A stretch of DNA of 64,000 nucleotides from Nodosilinea foveolarum (GCA_003242035.1 QBMC01000003.1:1-64000); one strand, 5' to 3'; numbered from the stretch's first letter, positions 1-9,038 are shown. Notes: generated from the sequence alone by a model not told the origin. Translations and numbers: made by a program.

Positions 1-69
1 ACAAGTTGCCCGATGCTCCTTCTTTAATTCCTCTAGCTACGACCTGAATCCTTACGTCTTAGCAGCGAC

Positions 70-306
70 ATGGCTCAGATGATGACCGCATGTATTCAGC
101 GTTGCCGCGACTGTGCGGATACCTGCACCATGTGCGTTCGATTCATGGCGCGCCAGTCGGAAATCCATCCTTATGTTTGTCGAGCTTGCGCTGAGGCGTG
201 CGATCGCTGTGCCAAAGAATGCGGCAGCCACCAGTCAGACCACTGCCAGCGCTGTGCTGAATCTTGCCGAAAATGCGCAGAGCTATGTCGTCAAATGGCT
301 GCATAG
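70..306 (+). CDS. Cys-rich four-helix copper-binding-type protein, possibly 5'-truncated
   Basis: A 78-residue protein with 15 cysteines (C8, C12, C15, C19, C22, C37, C40, C44, C47, C51, C59, C62, C66, C69, C73) in CxxC/CxxxC steps, as in the DUF326 four-helix-bundle family. Members are thought to store or detoxify copper through thiolates lining the bundle; that role is family knowledge and was not tested here. Usual members are roughly 100-130 residues and begin with another Cys-containing helix pair. Here the frame is closed by a TAG at 34-36, so that first helix pair is missing or lies in another frame. The gene is either a short variant or a 5'-damaged copy. The window edge is only 69 bases upstream. 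Confidence 0.7.
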   Translation: MAQMMTACIQRCRDCADTCTMCVRFMARQSEIHPYVCRACAEACDRCAKECGSHQSDHCQRCAESCRKCAELCRQMAA

Positions 307-327
307 TAGGTGAAAAGCCACAGGTCA

Positions 328-951
328 CTATGCGATGTTCTTCAATCGGTTGAGTATCTGCAAAACATCCCACAACTCATTCCGCCGTCTGTTCAGAGAG
401 AAGTCATCTGAGAACGCATATTCTCCCTGATCTAACTTGAGGAAAATAGATCGTTCTCCATTGCTAACTAATCCGAACTTTGGCCGATTTTGAGAACTAG
501 AAGCCATGTATGCCAGTGCTTGAGGCAAAGCAGTCGTGACGTTAAAAGATGTTCTTGTAGACTCTACTAGAACAATCCACAGCGCCTCTTGCACTATTAA
601 TGCATCAATGCGTCCCTGATAGACTTTCCGACTCTCATCTTCAAACTCAAAGCGTACAGAAGCCTCAGAGCGTAGTAAGAAAGGGGGATCGTAGAATCTT
701 GCCAATTCTAACAGCGGTGCGATGACTAAGAAGTTGACAGCGTTTTCTAGTAAATGGCCATGCTGTCGATGATATAAATAGCGCTGCTTAATTAGGTCGA
801 GCCTTTTTTGCTCAGCTACAGATAAAGCTTTGAGCTGAGATGTCCACTCTGGGAAAAAGCTGTACGCTTCCAAGCTTGCAGCGACACCATAAACACGCTC
901 AGCCTCAGCGAGGCTACTAATGTAATCTGTGACTGCAAGTAGCTGAACCAT
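328..951 (-). CDS. PD-(D/E)XK-like conserved cyanobacterial protein
   Basis: A 207-residue protein. The start is placed at the ATG at 951, because a longer start at 1068 would run into the asparaginase gene. The middle reads GRIDALIVQEALWIVLVES, which resembles the Asp ... Glu-x-Ser/Lys core of restriction-endonuclease-like folds, preceded by a helix that matches the usual N-terminal layout. Cyanobacterial relatives are often labelled restriction endonuclease subunit R, but no methylase or specificity gene is nearby and no helicase domain is present, so that label should not be taken literally. It lies 35 bases downstream of the isoaspartyl peptidase gene on the same strand and could be cotranscribed with it. 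Its function is unknown. Confidence 0.6.
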   Translation of the reverse strand: MVQLLAVTDYISSLAEAERVYGVAASLEAYSFFPEWTSQLKALSVAEQKRLDLIKQRYLYHRQHGHLLENAVNFLVIAPLLELARFYDPPFLLRSEASVRFEFEDESRKVYQGRIDALIVQEALWIVLVESTRTSFNVTTALPQALAYMASSSQNRPKFGLVSNGERSIFLKLDQGEYAFSDDFSLNRRRNELWDVLQILNRLKNIA

Positions 952-986
952 TTTACGTGGAGGTATAGAAGCCTTTGATCCTCCTA

Positions 987-1910
987 CTATCCTAACTTGC
1001 AAATGGATTCTCCACCTAGCTCGATCCAGCCATGAATCAATCCAGAAGTTGATTGAGCCGCAGCACATTTACCCGCGTTATCAATCACAATTACACCCCC
1101 TTCGCCATTGACTTTAGCCACTAAATATTCAATCCCGGCTTTGGCGGCTTCTGTTGCATTCATACCTTTAAAGTAAACATAATCGGAGACTGTTTTAGAG
1201 AGCACCGTGCGCAAAAACTGTTCTCCATACCCCGTCGCTGAAACCGCGCAGGTTTCGTCATCGGCAAAGACGCCTGCACCTACTACCGGCGTATCGCCGA
1301 CGCGTCCCCACCGCTTGTTTACGAGTCCGCCGGTAGAGGTGGCCGCTGCCAAATTTCCATGGATATCTCTGGCAACTGCGCCAACGGTGCCTAGCTTTTG
1401 TTTGATTTTCTCGTGATCTAAAACAATTCTTCCGGCAGCTTGAGCTTCTTTTAGCTGCTTGATTCTGCCGGGGGTGATGAAGTAGTCGTCTGGGCAAATC
1501 TCAACTTTATAGAGTTTGGCAAATTTGCCCGCGCCTTCGCCCGCTAGCATGACGTGGTCGCCCTGTTCTAGTACTTGGCGAGCTAGAGAAATGGGGTTTT
1601 TGATGTTCTTTACGCAGGTGACCGCGCCTGCTTTAAGGTCGCTGCCGTTCATTAGCGCGGCGTCCATTTCTACCTGTCCGTTTTCGTTGAGGACGGAGCC
1701 TTTACCCGCGTTGTAGAAGGGATCGTTTTCTAGCAAATTAACGCAGTGTTCTACTACGTTTAGGGCGCGATCGCCTTCCTCCAATCGCGCTCTTCCCGCC
1801 TCCAAAATTTTGACAATGCTCTGCTTAAAATCATCTGCACTCGCCTCGTACTTCAGGTCTTCAAGCGCACCCGCGCCACCGTGGATCATCAAAGAATAAG
1901 GCTGAGTCAT
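987..1910 (-). CDS. iaaA: Isoaspartyl peptidase / plant-type L-asparaginase
   Basis: A 307-residue Ntn-hydrolase of the type 2 asparaginase family. It cleaves isoaspartyl dipeptides and L-asparagine, recycling damaged protein residues and supplying aspartate and ammonia; in cyanobacteria it can also degrade the beta-aspartyl-arginine released from cyanophycin. The autocleavage and catalytic site is visible as KLGTVGAVARD, with the nucleophile Thr175 directly after Gly174. The N-terminal IHGGAGA and the later STGG and GYGEQFLR motifs also match the family. The precursor would self-process into alpha and beta subunits. Its presence with ArgZ at 5538 fits arginine/cyanophycin nitrogen turnover, although the two genes are not adjacent. 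Confidence 0.92.
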   Translation of the reverse strand: MTQPYSLMIHGGAGALEDLKYEASADDFKQSIVKILEAGRARLEEGDRALNVVEHCVNLLENDPFYNAGKGSVLNENGQVEMDAALMNGSDLKAGAVTCVKNIKNPISLARQVLEQGDHVMLAGEGAGKFAKLYKVEICPDDYFITPGRIKQLKEAQAAGRIVLDHEKIKQKLGTVGAVARDIHGNLAAATSTGGLVNKRWGRVGDTPVVGAGVFADDETCAVSATGYGEQFLRTVLSKTVSDYVYFKGMNATEAAKAGIEYLVAKVNGEGGVIVIDNAGKCAAAQSTSGLIHGWIELGGESICKLG

Positions 1911-1994
1911 GGTGAAAGGTTCTCTAAAAGTTGTTGATTGGGAGAAAGTGTTAGCTTAAGTCTGTTGTTTATTGAGACTGATAATTGAGACTGC

Positions 1995-3761
1995 TTACTG
2001 AGAATATGACTCTTCAGGATTCAGTTCTTCTAAAATCGTAAAGTGAATGTGGTTAATCGCAAAGTCTCCTAAGGAAACACCCTCGGGCCAGCCCTTAGCC
2101 TTGAACTTAGCGAAAGAGATCCCTTTTCCTAGTTCGGTATGATACCAAGCCAAGCCCATAAAGAACCGGGTTGGATATGGCCCCTGATCGATCACATCGT
2201 CTACGTTAGATTCCATCGGGAGCCAGCCAATCCCAGGCGCGTAAAATTCTAGCCAAACGTGGTTGAAGTCTGGCTCTAGCGGCAGGTTTTTCTTTTCAGG
2301 GAACTGAGGGCATTTGTAGCGACCAATCGTGCGGCAGGCAATGCCGTTTAGTCGGGTTAAGGCCAACAGAATGCCGACATATTCACCACAGGAAGCGGTG
2401 CCTCTAGCCAGGGCAATATCAGGCGTGTCGATTTTGGGTTGAATGCCGTAAGAGAGCTGATCGTAAACGTAGTTACGAATTTTGAGCATTTTTCTGAGGA
2501 GGTTGGTTTCGGTTCCGACGGCGGCTTTGGCGGCGGCCCGAATAATGGGCGTCTCCATCGATAGCTCGTCGTCGTCAACTAGGTAAGCGGCCTTAAAGTC
2601 TTCTGAGAGCGGTGGACTGTTTTCTACGTCCTCGGGAGCGAGATTATATTTGATGCTATACATCTCAATGAGCGCTCTCCAACCAACTAGGCCAGCCTGA
2701 TAGGGCGCAATATGATCGAACTTGAAGACGGCGACGCGCTGACCGTTTTGGATCTCGTCGGTGAAAGGGTGGCCGATGGCTTCTACCTGACGAACTTTTT
2801 GTCGGGGCGTGTCGGCGGGTAAGGCAATGCGCCATTCTGCGCCGCTGAGCGAAAGTTCTTCTAGCGGCAGCATTTCTTCTACATAAGACAGCTCTATGAG
2901 ATAGCCGTTGGAAAGGGTTTGCTTTTTTTCGGGGATGTGGTGGATGAAGAGCGGATGGATGAAGGTGCGATCGCGCAAGGTCAACTGTAGCGGGTCGGCA
3001 GCGTTGGGATCGTCTCGAATATAAGCTTCTTTGTCTGCATAGGAAATATAGCAAACAGATTTGCCGTTTTCTGGGCCGTTTTCTGGGCTGTTTTCTGGGC
3101 CGTTCTCTTGAGGATAGAACGTGATGCCAGTGGGCGAGCCAAAGGGGGTGAGGGCGCTGAATTGAACTTTTCCCGTTTCCAGATCCAGGCAGAAGACGGT
3201 TTGCTCGGCGCGATCGCACACCCAAAGCGCCCCCTCCTCCACGGTCAGGTTCTCAATTCCAATTCCCGGCTGAGCAATCTTGCTAACCGGTTTGCCGCTA
3301 GCTTTGTCAAATACGTGAATATAGCCAGACTTCTCACAGGAAACGTAGACTTTATCGCCGTCCAGAGCGATCCCGTTAGCGGAGTAGGGCAACCGAGCGA
3401 ATTCGACCGGCACGGAAAGCTGAAGCGGATTGGGGTAAGACGAGAAGGTGCTGGAGGCGCGATCGCACTTATAGACAGACTGATCTTTCGCAAACCAGAT
3501 AGCCTCATCCTCAGCGGCAAGTCCCGATGCACCGACCCAATCCGCTGCGTGAAGGCCATTGAGAATAGTGGTGTTGTTTGTTTTCGGCTCGACCTGAGCC
3601 AAATAACCTCGCACCGACTCTAAGGCAATTAATCTACGATCTAACACAGTCAGCCCTGAGATAGCATAAAGCCCGATAGGTCTGACTGTACTTGGCTGAA
3701 CTGAGGCAAAACTAGATGGATTTTGAGAAGATACCGACGACCTTTGAGCATCGTTAGACAT
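1995..3761 (-). CDS. Propeller-like / transglutaminase-core protein
   Basis: A 588-residue protein with no signal peptide, probably cytoplasmic. Residues about 28-250 contain NHL/propeller-like beta repeats (GLTVLDRRLIALE, GIALDGDKVYVS, NLTVEEGALWVCD). Residues about 410-530 form a transglutaminase/protease-like core with Cys458 in TASCGEYVG and His501 in FNHVWLEF. The usual third acid position reads PMES rather than PVD, so Glu517 may substitute for Asp. Proteins with this core hydrolyse or crosslink amide bonds, but the substrate here is unknown. Residues about 220-234 are a run of PENG/PENS repeats encoded by 12-base units. It is a single gene with the nearest neighbour on the same strand 84 bases downstream. 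Confidence 0.75.
   Translation of the reverse strand: MSNDAQRSSVSSQNPSSFASVQPSTVRPIGLYAISGLTVLDRRLIALESVRGYLAQVEPKTNNTTILNGLHAADWVGASGLAAEDEAIWFAKDQSVYKCDRASSTFSSYPNPLQLSVPVEFARLPYSANGIALDGDKVYVSCEKSGYIHVFDKASGKPVSKIAQPGIGIENLTVEEGALWVCDRAEQTVFCLDLETGKVQFSALTPFGSPTGITFYPQENGPENSPENGPENGKSVCYISYADKEAYIRDDPNAADPLQLTLRDRTFIHPLFIHHIPEKKQTLSNGYLIELSYVEEMLPLEELSLSGAEWRIALPADTPRQKVRQVEAIGHPFTDEIQNGQRVAVFKFDHIAPYQAGLVGWRALIEMYSIKYNLAPEDVENSPPLSEDFKAAYLVDDDELSMETPIIRAAAKAAVGTETNLLRKMLKIRNYVYDQLSYGIQPKIDTPDIALARGTASCGEYVGILLALTRLNGIACRTIGRYKCPQFPEKKNLPLEPDFNHVWLEFYAPGIGWLPMESNVDDVIDQGPYPTRFFMGLAWYHTELGKGISFAKFKAKGWPEGVSLGDFAINHIHFTILEELNPEESYSQ
3064..3111. repeat. Four 12-base tandem units inside the transglutaminase gene
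   Basis: Units of the form CCGTTTTCTGGG at 3064, 3076 and 3088 (one substitution) and a degraded fourth at 3100 encode PENG-type tetrapeptides on the minus strand. The copies keep the reading frame. They lie in a loop between predicted beta repeats, so length variation should be tolerated. Confidence 0.85.
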
Positions 3762-4060
3762 GTTTGAATATCACGCTGTAGTACATTATCTGCTGGCTTG
3801 AGTCGTCGTATTTGCTGAAATTGAGTTTTCTCCGATTGTTCTCCAGTTATCTTCAACGACACGGTATTAAATAAACATAGTAGATCAGGAATCCGATTCG
3901 CTGTTAGGCTGGTTTAAGGGGGTATTCCCTTGAGAATTCTACGCTAAACGCGCTTTATCAAGATACCTTTGAGAAAAATAAGGCTGAGCAAAATAAGGCC
4001 CGAAGTGGCATCCTAAAAAGCGAAGCAAAGGCTACAACCCTATAACAACTGCTAACTCCG

Positions 4061-4294
4061 ATGAAATCAATCTACGATCCTGACAAAGACATTTTACATA
4101 TTTCCTTGACGAAAGCTGTTGTTGAGGAAACCACTCAGATTGCGCCAGGTCTTATTCTAGACTACGACGAAGACGGCAAAGTTATTGGGCTAGAGATTAG
4201 AAAAGCCTCTCAAAAAGTGGACGATCCCTACGAAATGACTCACTTAGTGGGGAAAGGCAACGAAAATAAGCCGCCTGCTAAAGGAATTCTATAG
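4061..4294 (+). CDS. DUF2283 family small protein
   Basis: A 77-residue protein matching the DUF2283 pattern: an N-terminal YDPDKDILHISL strand pair, then GLILDYDEDGKVIGLEI. The family is widespread in cyanobacteria and often accompanies small toxin-antitoxin-like or DUF4258 genes; no partner is visible here. A 12-base inverted repeat with one mismatch (4269-4280 and 4292-4303) overlaps the stop codon. Its function is unknown. Confidence 0.8.
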   Translation: MKSIYDPDKDILHISLTKAVVEETTQIAPGLILDYDEDGKVIGLEIRKASQKVDDPYEMTHLVGKGNENKPPAKGIL

Positions 4295-4344
4295 CAGACG
4301 GCTGATTTGGTCGGGGCGAACCCGGATGATTAAATTCGATGCTT

Positions 4345-4382
4345 GGGCGTCACGAGACAACTCTCTCATGACGCCTTGTTGT
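4345..4382 (+). terminator. Hairpin terminator candidate after the DUF2283 gene
   Basis: A 12-base stem with one mismatch (4346-4357 and 4364-4375) and a six-base loop is followed by TTGTTGT. It lies 51 bases after the DUF2283 stop. A second, T-free hairpin lies immediately upstream at 4269-4303. The U-tract is imperfect. Confidence 0.5.
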
Positions 4383-4429
4383 CGTATCCTTTGGATGATG
4401 TCTTGCCTTGAGTTCGTCGGTTTGGACAG

Positions 4430-4651
4430 CTAATCGTTCATCCAAGATTCACTGCCGATCAGGTCGCATACGGAGTCTCTGAGTAAATACTCGTTAACTT
4501 CTAAAACTTGCTCTACCGATCTCCATTCAGCGGTGCTGTAATATCTCGCCAGCGCATATATTTGCTGACGCTTTGCAATCGTGCCTTTTTCGACTAAAGC
4601 CTGCACATCTTCTTGAATTGAGCTAATAGAGCAGCGGCGTTCTGTAAGCAT
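4430..4651 (-). CDS. DUF4327-like small conserved cyanobacterial protein
   Basis: A 73-residue protein. The pattern IQEDVQALVEKGTIAKRQQIYALARYY (shortened: VEKG..AKRQQIYALA) followed by EWRSVEQVLEVNEYLLRD and DLIGSESW resembles the DUF4327 proteins found only in cyanobacteria. The start ATG has an AGGA ribosome-binding site upstream. It is probably soluble, with no signal or membrane segment. The family has no assigned function, and the assignment rests on recalled family sequence. Confidence 0.6.
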   Translation of the reverse strand: MLTERRCSISSIQEDVQALVEKGTIAKRQQIYALARYYSTAEWRSVEQVLEVNEYLLRDSVCDLIGSESWMND

Positions 4652-5537
4652 GGTAGTGTCCTGGTAAGTGAGCTAGAACGCCGTATCCTGCTGACGCTTC
4701 TTAACCGCGAGGCGATCGCGATATAGGTGAAGATGACCGCTGGTAACGGTGTTCTAAAAGCTAAAATCTGTAGTCATCAAAGCGAGTTATCGAAGCGTAA
4801 GCAGAGACGATGAAGATAACTTGATAAGCCTGCTATAGCAACGGTTCTATTATAGCTAACGGTTAGTGACCGCTGAGTTTTTTAAAGATTAAAGCAGAAA
4901 TAATGCTCAGCGAGAAAATCTGTTCTACCGACGTATTTTATGTTCAGTTTCTTCAGGTTTAGCTGCTCTGTATCCAATTTTAGGTGCGAGGCTATTCAGC
5001 TTTTTAAAATTTGTATTTTGGAAGAATGGTATCCTTTCGAACTCAGATACTTCTTCTACGGGTTACGCTTACTAATGGTGGTATTGTATAACACCGTTTT
5101 ATAGCTGAATCAGCTAGTTAGTCAAGGTTTCATAACATTACCCCGTCAGTATTATTGAGTCTATATGAGATGAGACGACTCCGTATGACTTGCCTTTGCT
5201 AGATCCTGAGCTTTCGCGTTATGCAGGCGATCGCGCTAGCCGATAGACAACTCATCTATAGCCTTCTGTTTGTCTTTTGGGTGGCATACCTTGGCAAGGT
5301 TAAGAGAGAAATAACACATTTAATAGTTGCCAGCATTTATTGAGGCAAACGCTGACAATATGCGTTGATTAGATGGGTTAGCGATCGCGCTATGGTTCTA
5401 TTCTAAAGAAAAGCTTTCAAAATCCATGCTACGAAGATTCGTGCTATGCCAGAAGCGGGCGATAATAGTGAGCTGTTTGCTAAAAATCTGACGTACTTAA
5501 AGATCTGACAGCAGAGTAGTTTGATAGGAAATTTTCA
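4652..5537. other. Gene-free stretch of 886 bases upstream of argZ
   Basis: No open frame with coding character was found on either strand. The stretch is AT-richer than its surroundings and contains HIP1-type sites near 4710, 5230 and 5380. It could hold the argZ promoter and a long leader. A GTA-N8-CAC sequence at 5081-5094 resembles an NtcA half-match but is not convincing. Confidence 0.5.
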
Positions 5538-7637
5538 ATGACCGACCGAATTTTAATGTGTGCACCTCATCATTACGATGTGGACTACGTAATTAACCCC
5601 TGGATGGAGGGGAATATTCATCGCTCGTCGCGCGATCGCGCAGAAGCGCAGTGGAACCAACTCTACGAAGTGCTAAAGACGCACGCTGAAGTAGTGCTAG
5701 TAGAGCCGCAGAAGGGCTGGCCAGATATGGTATTCGCGGCGAATGCGGGCCTGGTACTGGGCGATCAGTGTGTGCTGAGTCGGTTCTTTCATCCCGAGCG
5801 ACAGGGGGAGGAGCCGCATTTTCAGAAATGGTTTGAGGACAATGGGTTTACGGTGCATACGCTGCCCGAGAGCTTGCCTTTTGAAGGGGCGGGCGATGCG
5901 CTGATAGACCGCGCGGGGCACTGGGTTTGGGCGGGCTATGGCTTTCGCTCCGAGCTAGACTCTCACGCTTATTTGGCAAAATGGCTAGATGTGGAAGTGG
6001 TGTCGCTGCGCTTGGTAGACAATCGGTTTTACCATTTAGACACCTGCTTTTGTCCGCTGAAGGACGGGTACTTGATGTACTATCCGCCCGCGTTTGACGA
6101 CTATTCCAACCGGCTGATTGAGATGCGTGTCCCTGAAGATAAGCGCATCGTGATAGAAGAGGTAGACGCGATTAACTTTGCCTGCAATACGGTGAATGTG
6201 GATCGGGTGGTGGTGATGAATAAAGCGAGCGAGGCTTTAACGAAGGCGCTGGGCGATCGCGGGTTTAAAGTGGTCGAAACGCCGCTCACTGAGTTTTTGA
6301 AAGCGGGCGGTGCGGCTAAGTGCCTCACGCTAAAGGTGAACGAGGCGCGACAGGCAACGCCTCAATCTTCAACGATTGAGTCTCGAACGATTCTCATGGA
6401 GGGACACCTGCTAGATTCGGGGCTGGTGAATCGGGCGCTCGATACGATTGTGGCGGGTGGCGGTAGCTTTCAGGTGCTGAGCTTTGACTTGGGCAAGCAA
6501 AGACAAGACAGCTCCAGGGCAGAGGTCAAAGTATCTGCGCCAGACGATTCGGTGATGGGCGACATCATGGGTCAGCTAGTTGATTTGGGCGCAGTTACCA
6601 TGCCGGACGAAGAGGCTGCAATCTCTGCGGCTTTAGAAGGCGTTGTGCAAGATGGGGTTGCCCCAGACGACTTTTACGTCACGACGATTTATCCAACTGA
6701 GGTATGTGTTGACCGGCAGTGGCTGCGGGTCGAGGGTCAGCGGATGGATGGCGCGATCGCTATCACTCAAGACAAAGGTCAGTCCGTTGCGAAGTGCAAG
6801 CTGCTGCGCGATTTGCTCGAAGGTGAAGAGGTTGTCGTCGGCAGCAAAGGCATTCATACGATTCGCACTGCGCCTTCGCTGAAGAAAAAAATGGATGACT
6901 TTAGCTTTATGGGCGCGGGCGTGTCGAGTGAGCGCCGAGTGGAGCTAGTGGTGGATCAAATTGCCTGGGATCTGCGGCAAATTCGCGATCGCGGTGGCAA
7001 AGTAGTCGTCACGGCTGGCCCAGTGGTGATTCATACGGGCGGCAGCGAGCACCTGAAGAATTTGATTCGCGGCGGGTATGTACATGCGTTGCTAGGGGGA
7101 AATGCGATCGCTGTGCACGATATTGAGCAATCCATGAAAGGCACGTCTTTAGGCATGGACATGAAGCGTGGCGTCTCGGTGCATGGCGGTCATCGGCATC
7201 ACTTGCAGGCCATCAACACCGTGCGTCGGCACGGCAGCATTGCCAAAACCGTTGAGGCGGGTGTGCTTAAAAGCGGCGTGATGTACGAATGCGTCAAAAA
7301 CAATATCCCGTTCTCTTTGGCCGGTTCTATTCGCGACGATGGGCCGCTGCCGGATACCAAGATGGATCTGTTAGAAGCGCAGGCGGATTATGCTCGGCTG
7401 ATTGAGGGTGCGGACTTAATTTTGATGCTCTCGACCATGCTGCATTCTATTGGCGTGGGCAATATGACACCGGCCGGAGTGAAGATGGTTTGCGTGGATA
7501 TTAACCCAGCGGTGGTGACTAAATTAAGCGATCGCGGTTCTGTTGAATCGACCGGTGTCGTCACTGACGTGGGCCTGTTCTTGAGTCTGCTAGTGCAAAA
7601 ACTGGGTAAGTTGACCGGGCAGTACGCGCAGGTTTAA
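5538..7637 (+). CDS. argZ: Arginine dihydrolase with LOR/SDH-type C-terminal domain (ArgZ/AgrE)
   Basis: A 699-residue protein matching cyanobacterial ArgZ/AgrE. The N-terminal amidinotransferase-fold domain (about 1-275) converts arginine to ornithine plus ammonia and CO2. Its characteristic residues are visible: Asn69 in VFAANAGLV, His166 and Asp168 in YHLDTCF, and the nucleophile Cys262 in AAKCLTLKV. The C-terminal part (about 285-699) is the LOR/SDH-type domain, credited with ornithine cyclodeaminase (proline-forming) activity in Anabaena AgrE. It takes part in the ornithine-ammonia cycle and in remobilising cyanophycin nitrogen. The gene is monocistronic, with a long leader region before it and a strong terminator directly after. 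Confidence 0.93.
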   Translation: MTDRILMCAPHHYDVDYVINPWMEGNIHRSSRDRAEAQWNQLYEVLKTHAEVVLVEPQKGWPDMVFAANAGLVLGDQCVLSRFFHPERQGEEPHFQKWFEDNGFTVHTLPESLPFEGAGDALIDRAGHWVWAGYGFRSELDSHAYLAKWLDVEVVSLRLVDNRFYHLDTCFCPLKDGYLMYYPPAFDDYSNRLIEMRVPEDKRIVIEEVDAINFACNTVNVDRVVVMNKASEALTKALGDRGFKVVETPLTEFLKAGGAAKCLTLKVNEARQATPQSSTIESRTILMEGHLLDSGLVNRALDTIVAGGGSFQVLSFDLGKQRQDSSRAEVKVSAPDDSVMGDIMGQLVDLGAVTMPDEEAAISAALEGVVQDGVAPDDFYVTTIYPTEVCVDRQWLRVEGQRMDGAIAITQDKGQSVAKCKLLRDLLEGEEVVVGSKGIHTIRTAPSLKKKMDDFSFMGAGVSSERRVELVVDQIAWDLRQIRDRGGKVVVTAGPVVIHTGGSEHLKNLIRGGYVHALLGGNAIAVHDIEQSMKGTSLGMDMKRGVSVHGGHRHHLQAINTVRRHGSIAKTVEAGVLKSGVMYECVKNNIPFSLAGSIRDDGPLPDTKMDLLEAQADYARLIEGADLILMLSTMLHSIGVGNMTPAGVKMVCVDINPAVVTKLSDRGSVESTGVVTDVGLFLSLLVQKLGKLTGQYAQV

Positions 7638-7833
7638 TCCTTAAAAATACGGGTGGGCATTCCGTCGATGCTCACCCGATTTTTTCGTCCCAGTAGTGAG
7701 CAATTCCTTCAGCTCCTTTCCTTTTGGCCCATTCGTTGAGTGCGGTGCGATCGCCCTGATAGCCATACTGCGGCACACTCATTCCGCAAGAAGTCTGCAC
7801 CAAATCAACGCTCAAATCAAAGATCTGACAGAA
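7634..7833 (-). pseudogene. C-terminal remnant of a pyridoxamine 5'-phosphate oxidase family gene
   Basis: Reading the minus strand from 7833 gives IFDLSVDLVQTSCGMSVPQ, then YQGDRTALNEWAKRKG and AEGIAHYWDEK, which is the C-terminal end of PNPOx-like FMN-binding proteins (normally about 190 residues). In frame it stops at 7672-7674. With one extra base in the six-A run at 7680-7685, translation would continue as VSIDGMPTRIFKD and end at 7634, which is the usual family ending. An in-frame stop at 7834-7836 and the ppk2 stop at 7844 cut off everything upstream. No start codon or FMN-binding half remains. The family assignment comes from recalled consensus. Confidence 0.75.
7650..7686 (+). terminator. 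Rho-independent terminator of argZ
   Basis: An 11-base stem (7650-7660 and 7668-7678, one G-U pair) with a seven-base loop is followed by ATTTTTT. It starts 13 bases after the argZ stop. The same bases are the C-terminal codons of a decayed gene on the opposite strand, so the terminator sits in former coding sequence. Confidence 0.85.
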
Positions 7834-7843
7834 CTATGGTGAA

Positions 7844-8875
7844 CTAAATCACATCGTCCACAATATTCTGCATTTCCATCGGCGGACGCTTGTAATCTAT
7901 TTTTTCTTGTCTGGGCGGTAGCGTCATGGGTGGCGGCGTCAAATCTTTGTAGGCGATTTGATGCAGCAGATGATTGATGCAGTTGAGCCTTGCCCGCCTT
8001 TTATCATCGGCCTCTACTACATTCCAGGGCGATCGGGTTGTATCCGTCGCCGCAAACATATCGTCTTTAGCCATAGAGTAGTCAAACCATCGCGCTCTAG
8101 CCTCCAAATCCATCGGGCTAAGTTTCCACCGCTTAGTCGGGTCGTTCAGCCGATCTTGAAAGCGCTTTTCTTGTTCTTCATCGCTCACCGAGAACCAGTA
8201 CTTCACCAGCACAACCCCAGCGCGTTGCAGCATGTGCTCAAACTCCGGACAAGAGCGTAAAAATTCCACATACTCCTGCTGTGTACAAAATCCCATAACT
8301 TTTTCTACTCCCGCTCGGTTGTACCAGCTTCGGTCGAATAGAACAATCTCACCAGCGGTGGGTAGTTGTGCCACATATCGCTGAAAGTACCATTGTCCTT
8401 TCTCCTCATCGTTAGGAGCCGCTAGAGCCACTGTTCGGCAAATTCGAGGATTCAGGCATTCGGTAATCCGCTGGATTGCGCCGCCTTTACCCGCCGCATC
8501 GCGTCCTTCAAAAAGAACAACAACTTTCAGTCCCTTGGCCTTTACCCAGTACTGAAGCTTTACCAGCTCTGCTTGCAGTTTTTCTAGCTCTTTCTTGTAG
8601 GTTTTTTTGCCTAGTTTTTTAGACTTCTTAATTTTTTTGGACTTTTGGTCGCTGTGTTTTTCACTATTTTTAACACTGTCCTCATCGGGTTTGGAGCGGG
8701 TGCTATCGTCTTCGCGACCCGAGAGCTTGCTCTTCTTTCCGCTAGTTTTCTGGTTTGACTGCTCATTGTCTTTACTTTCTACCGATTTGGCTTTATTAGA
8801 AGACGATGAAACTACGCTGTCTGAGGTGCCATTAGAACTTGTAGTGGCGGTGGATTGTTTTTTCTTTTTTGCCAT
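7844..8875 (-). CDS. ppk2: Polyphosphate kinase 2 (PPK2)
   Basis: A 343-residue protein. Residues 93-343 are a PPK2 domain with Walker A EGRDAAGKG (Lys130) and the lid/Walker B region LFDRSWYNRAGVEKVMGF. PPK2 transfers phosphate between polyphosphate and nucleotides; the single-domain form with this motif set is usually class I, which regenerates ATP or GTP from polyphosphate. Residues 1-92 are a Lys/Ser/Asp-rich, probably disordered, tail. Such tails are not needed for catalysis and may bind polyphosphate. The 3' end abuts the remnant of a flavin oxidase gene. Confidence 0.9.
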   Translation of the reverse strand: MAKKKKQSTATTSSNGTSDSVVSSSSNKAKSVESKDNEQSNQKTSGKKSKLSGREDDSTRSKPDEDSVKNSEKHSDQKSKKIKKSKKLGKKTYKKELEKLQAELVKLQYWVKAKGLKVVVLFEGRDAAGKGGAIQRITECLNPRICRTVALAAPNDEEKGQWYFQRYVAQLPTAGEIVLFDRSWYNRAGVEKVMGFCTQQEYVEFLRSCPEFEHMLQRAGVVLVKYWFSVSDEEQEKRFQDRLNDPTKRWKLSPMDLEARARWFDYSMAKDDMFAATDTTRSPWNVVEADDKRRARLNCINHLLHQIAYKDLTPPPMTLPPRQEKIDYKRPPMEMQNIVDDVI

Positions 8876-9038
8876 GAATCTTCTAGCTACCTTAGGTTAT
8901 CTACCAGCGTAGAACAGGTTTTTAGAACTCAGGCACAATTTTAGAAGGTGTTAACGAATCGTTAATCTGTGGGCGGTGAGGTGCCGCACTAGGCAAGGGC
9001 TTCTATGATATGGGGGTAGTTGGCGGGGCGATGAGCGC

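Noticed and set aside
2665-3225. A 186-codon Arg-rich minus-strand frame inside the transglutaminase gene
   Set aside because: Shadow in another frame of the same strand; no domain and biased composition.
4300-4380. A GGGTTCG-type motif on the minus strand suggesting a tRNA T-loop
   Set aside because: No matching acceptor, D or anticodon stems of the right length could be built; the region forms a terminator-like hairpin instead.
5081-5094. GTA-N8-CAC resembling an NtcA site upstream of argZ
   Set aside because: The second half-site does not match GTAN8TAC, and it lies more than 440 bases from the start with no -10 box nearby.
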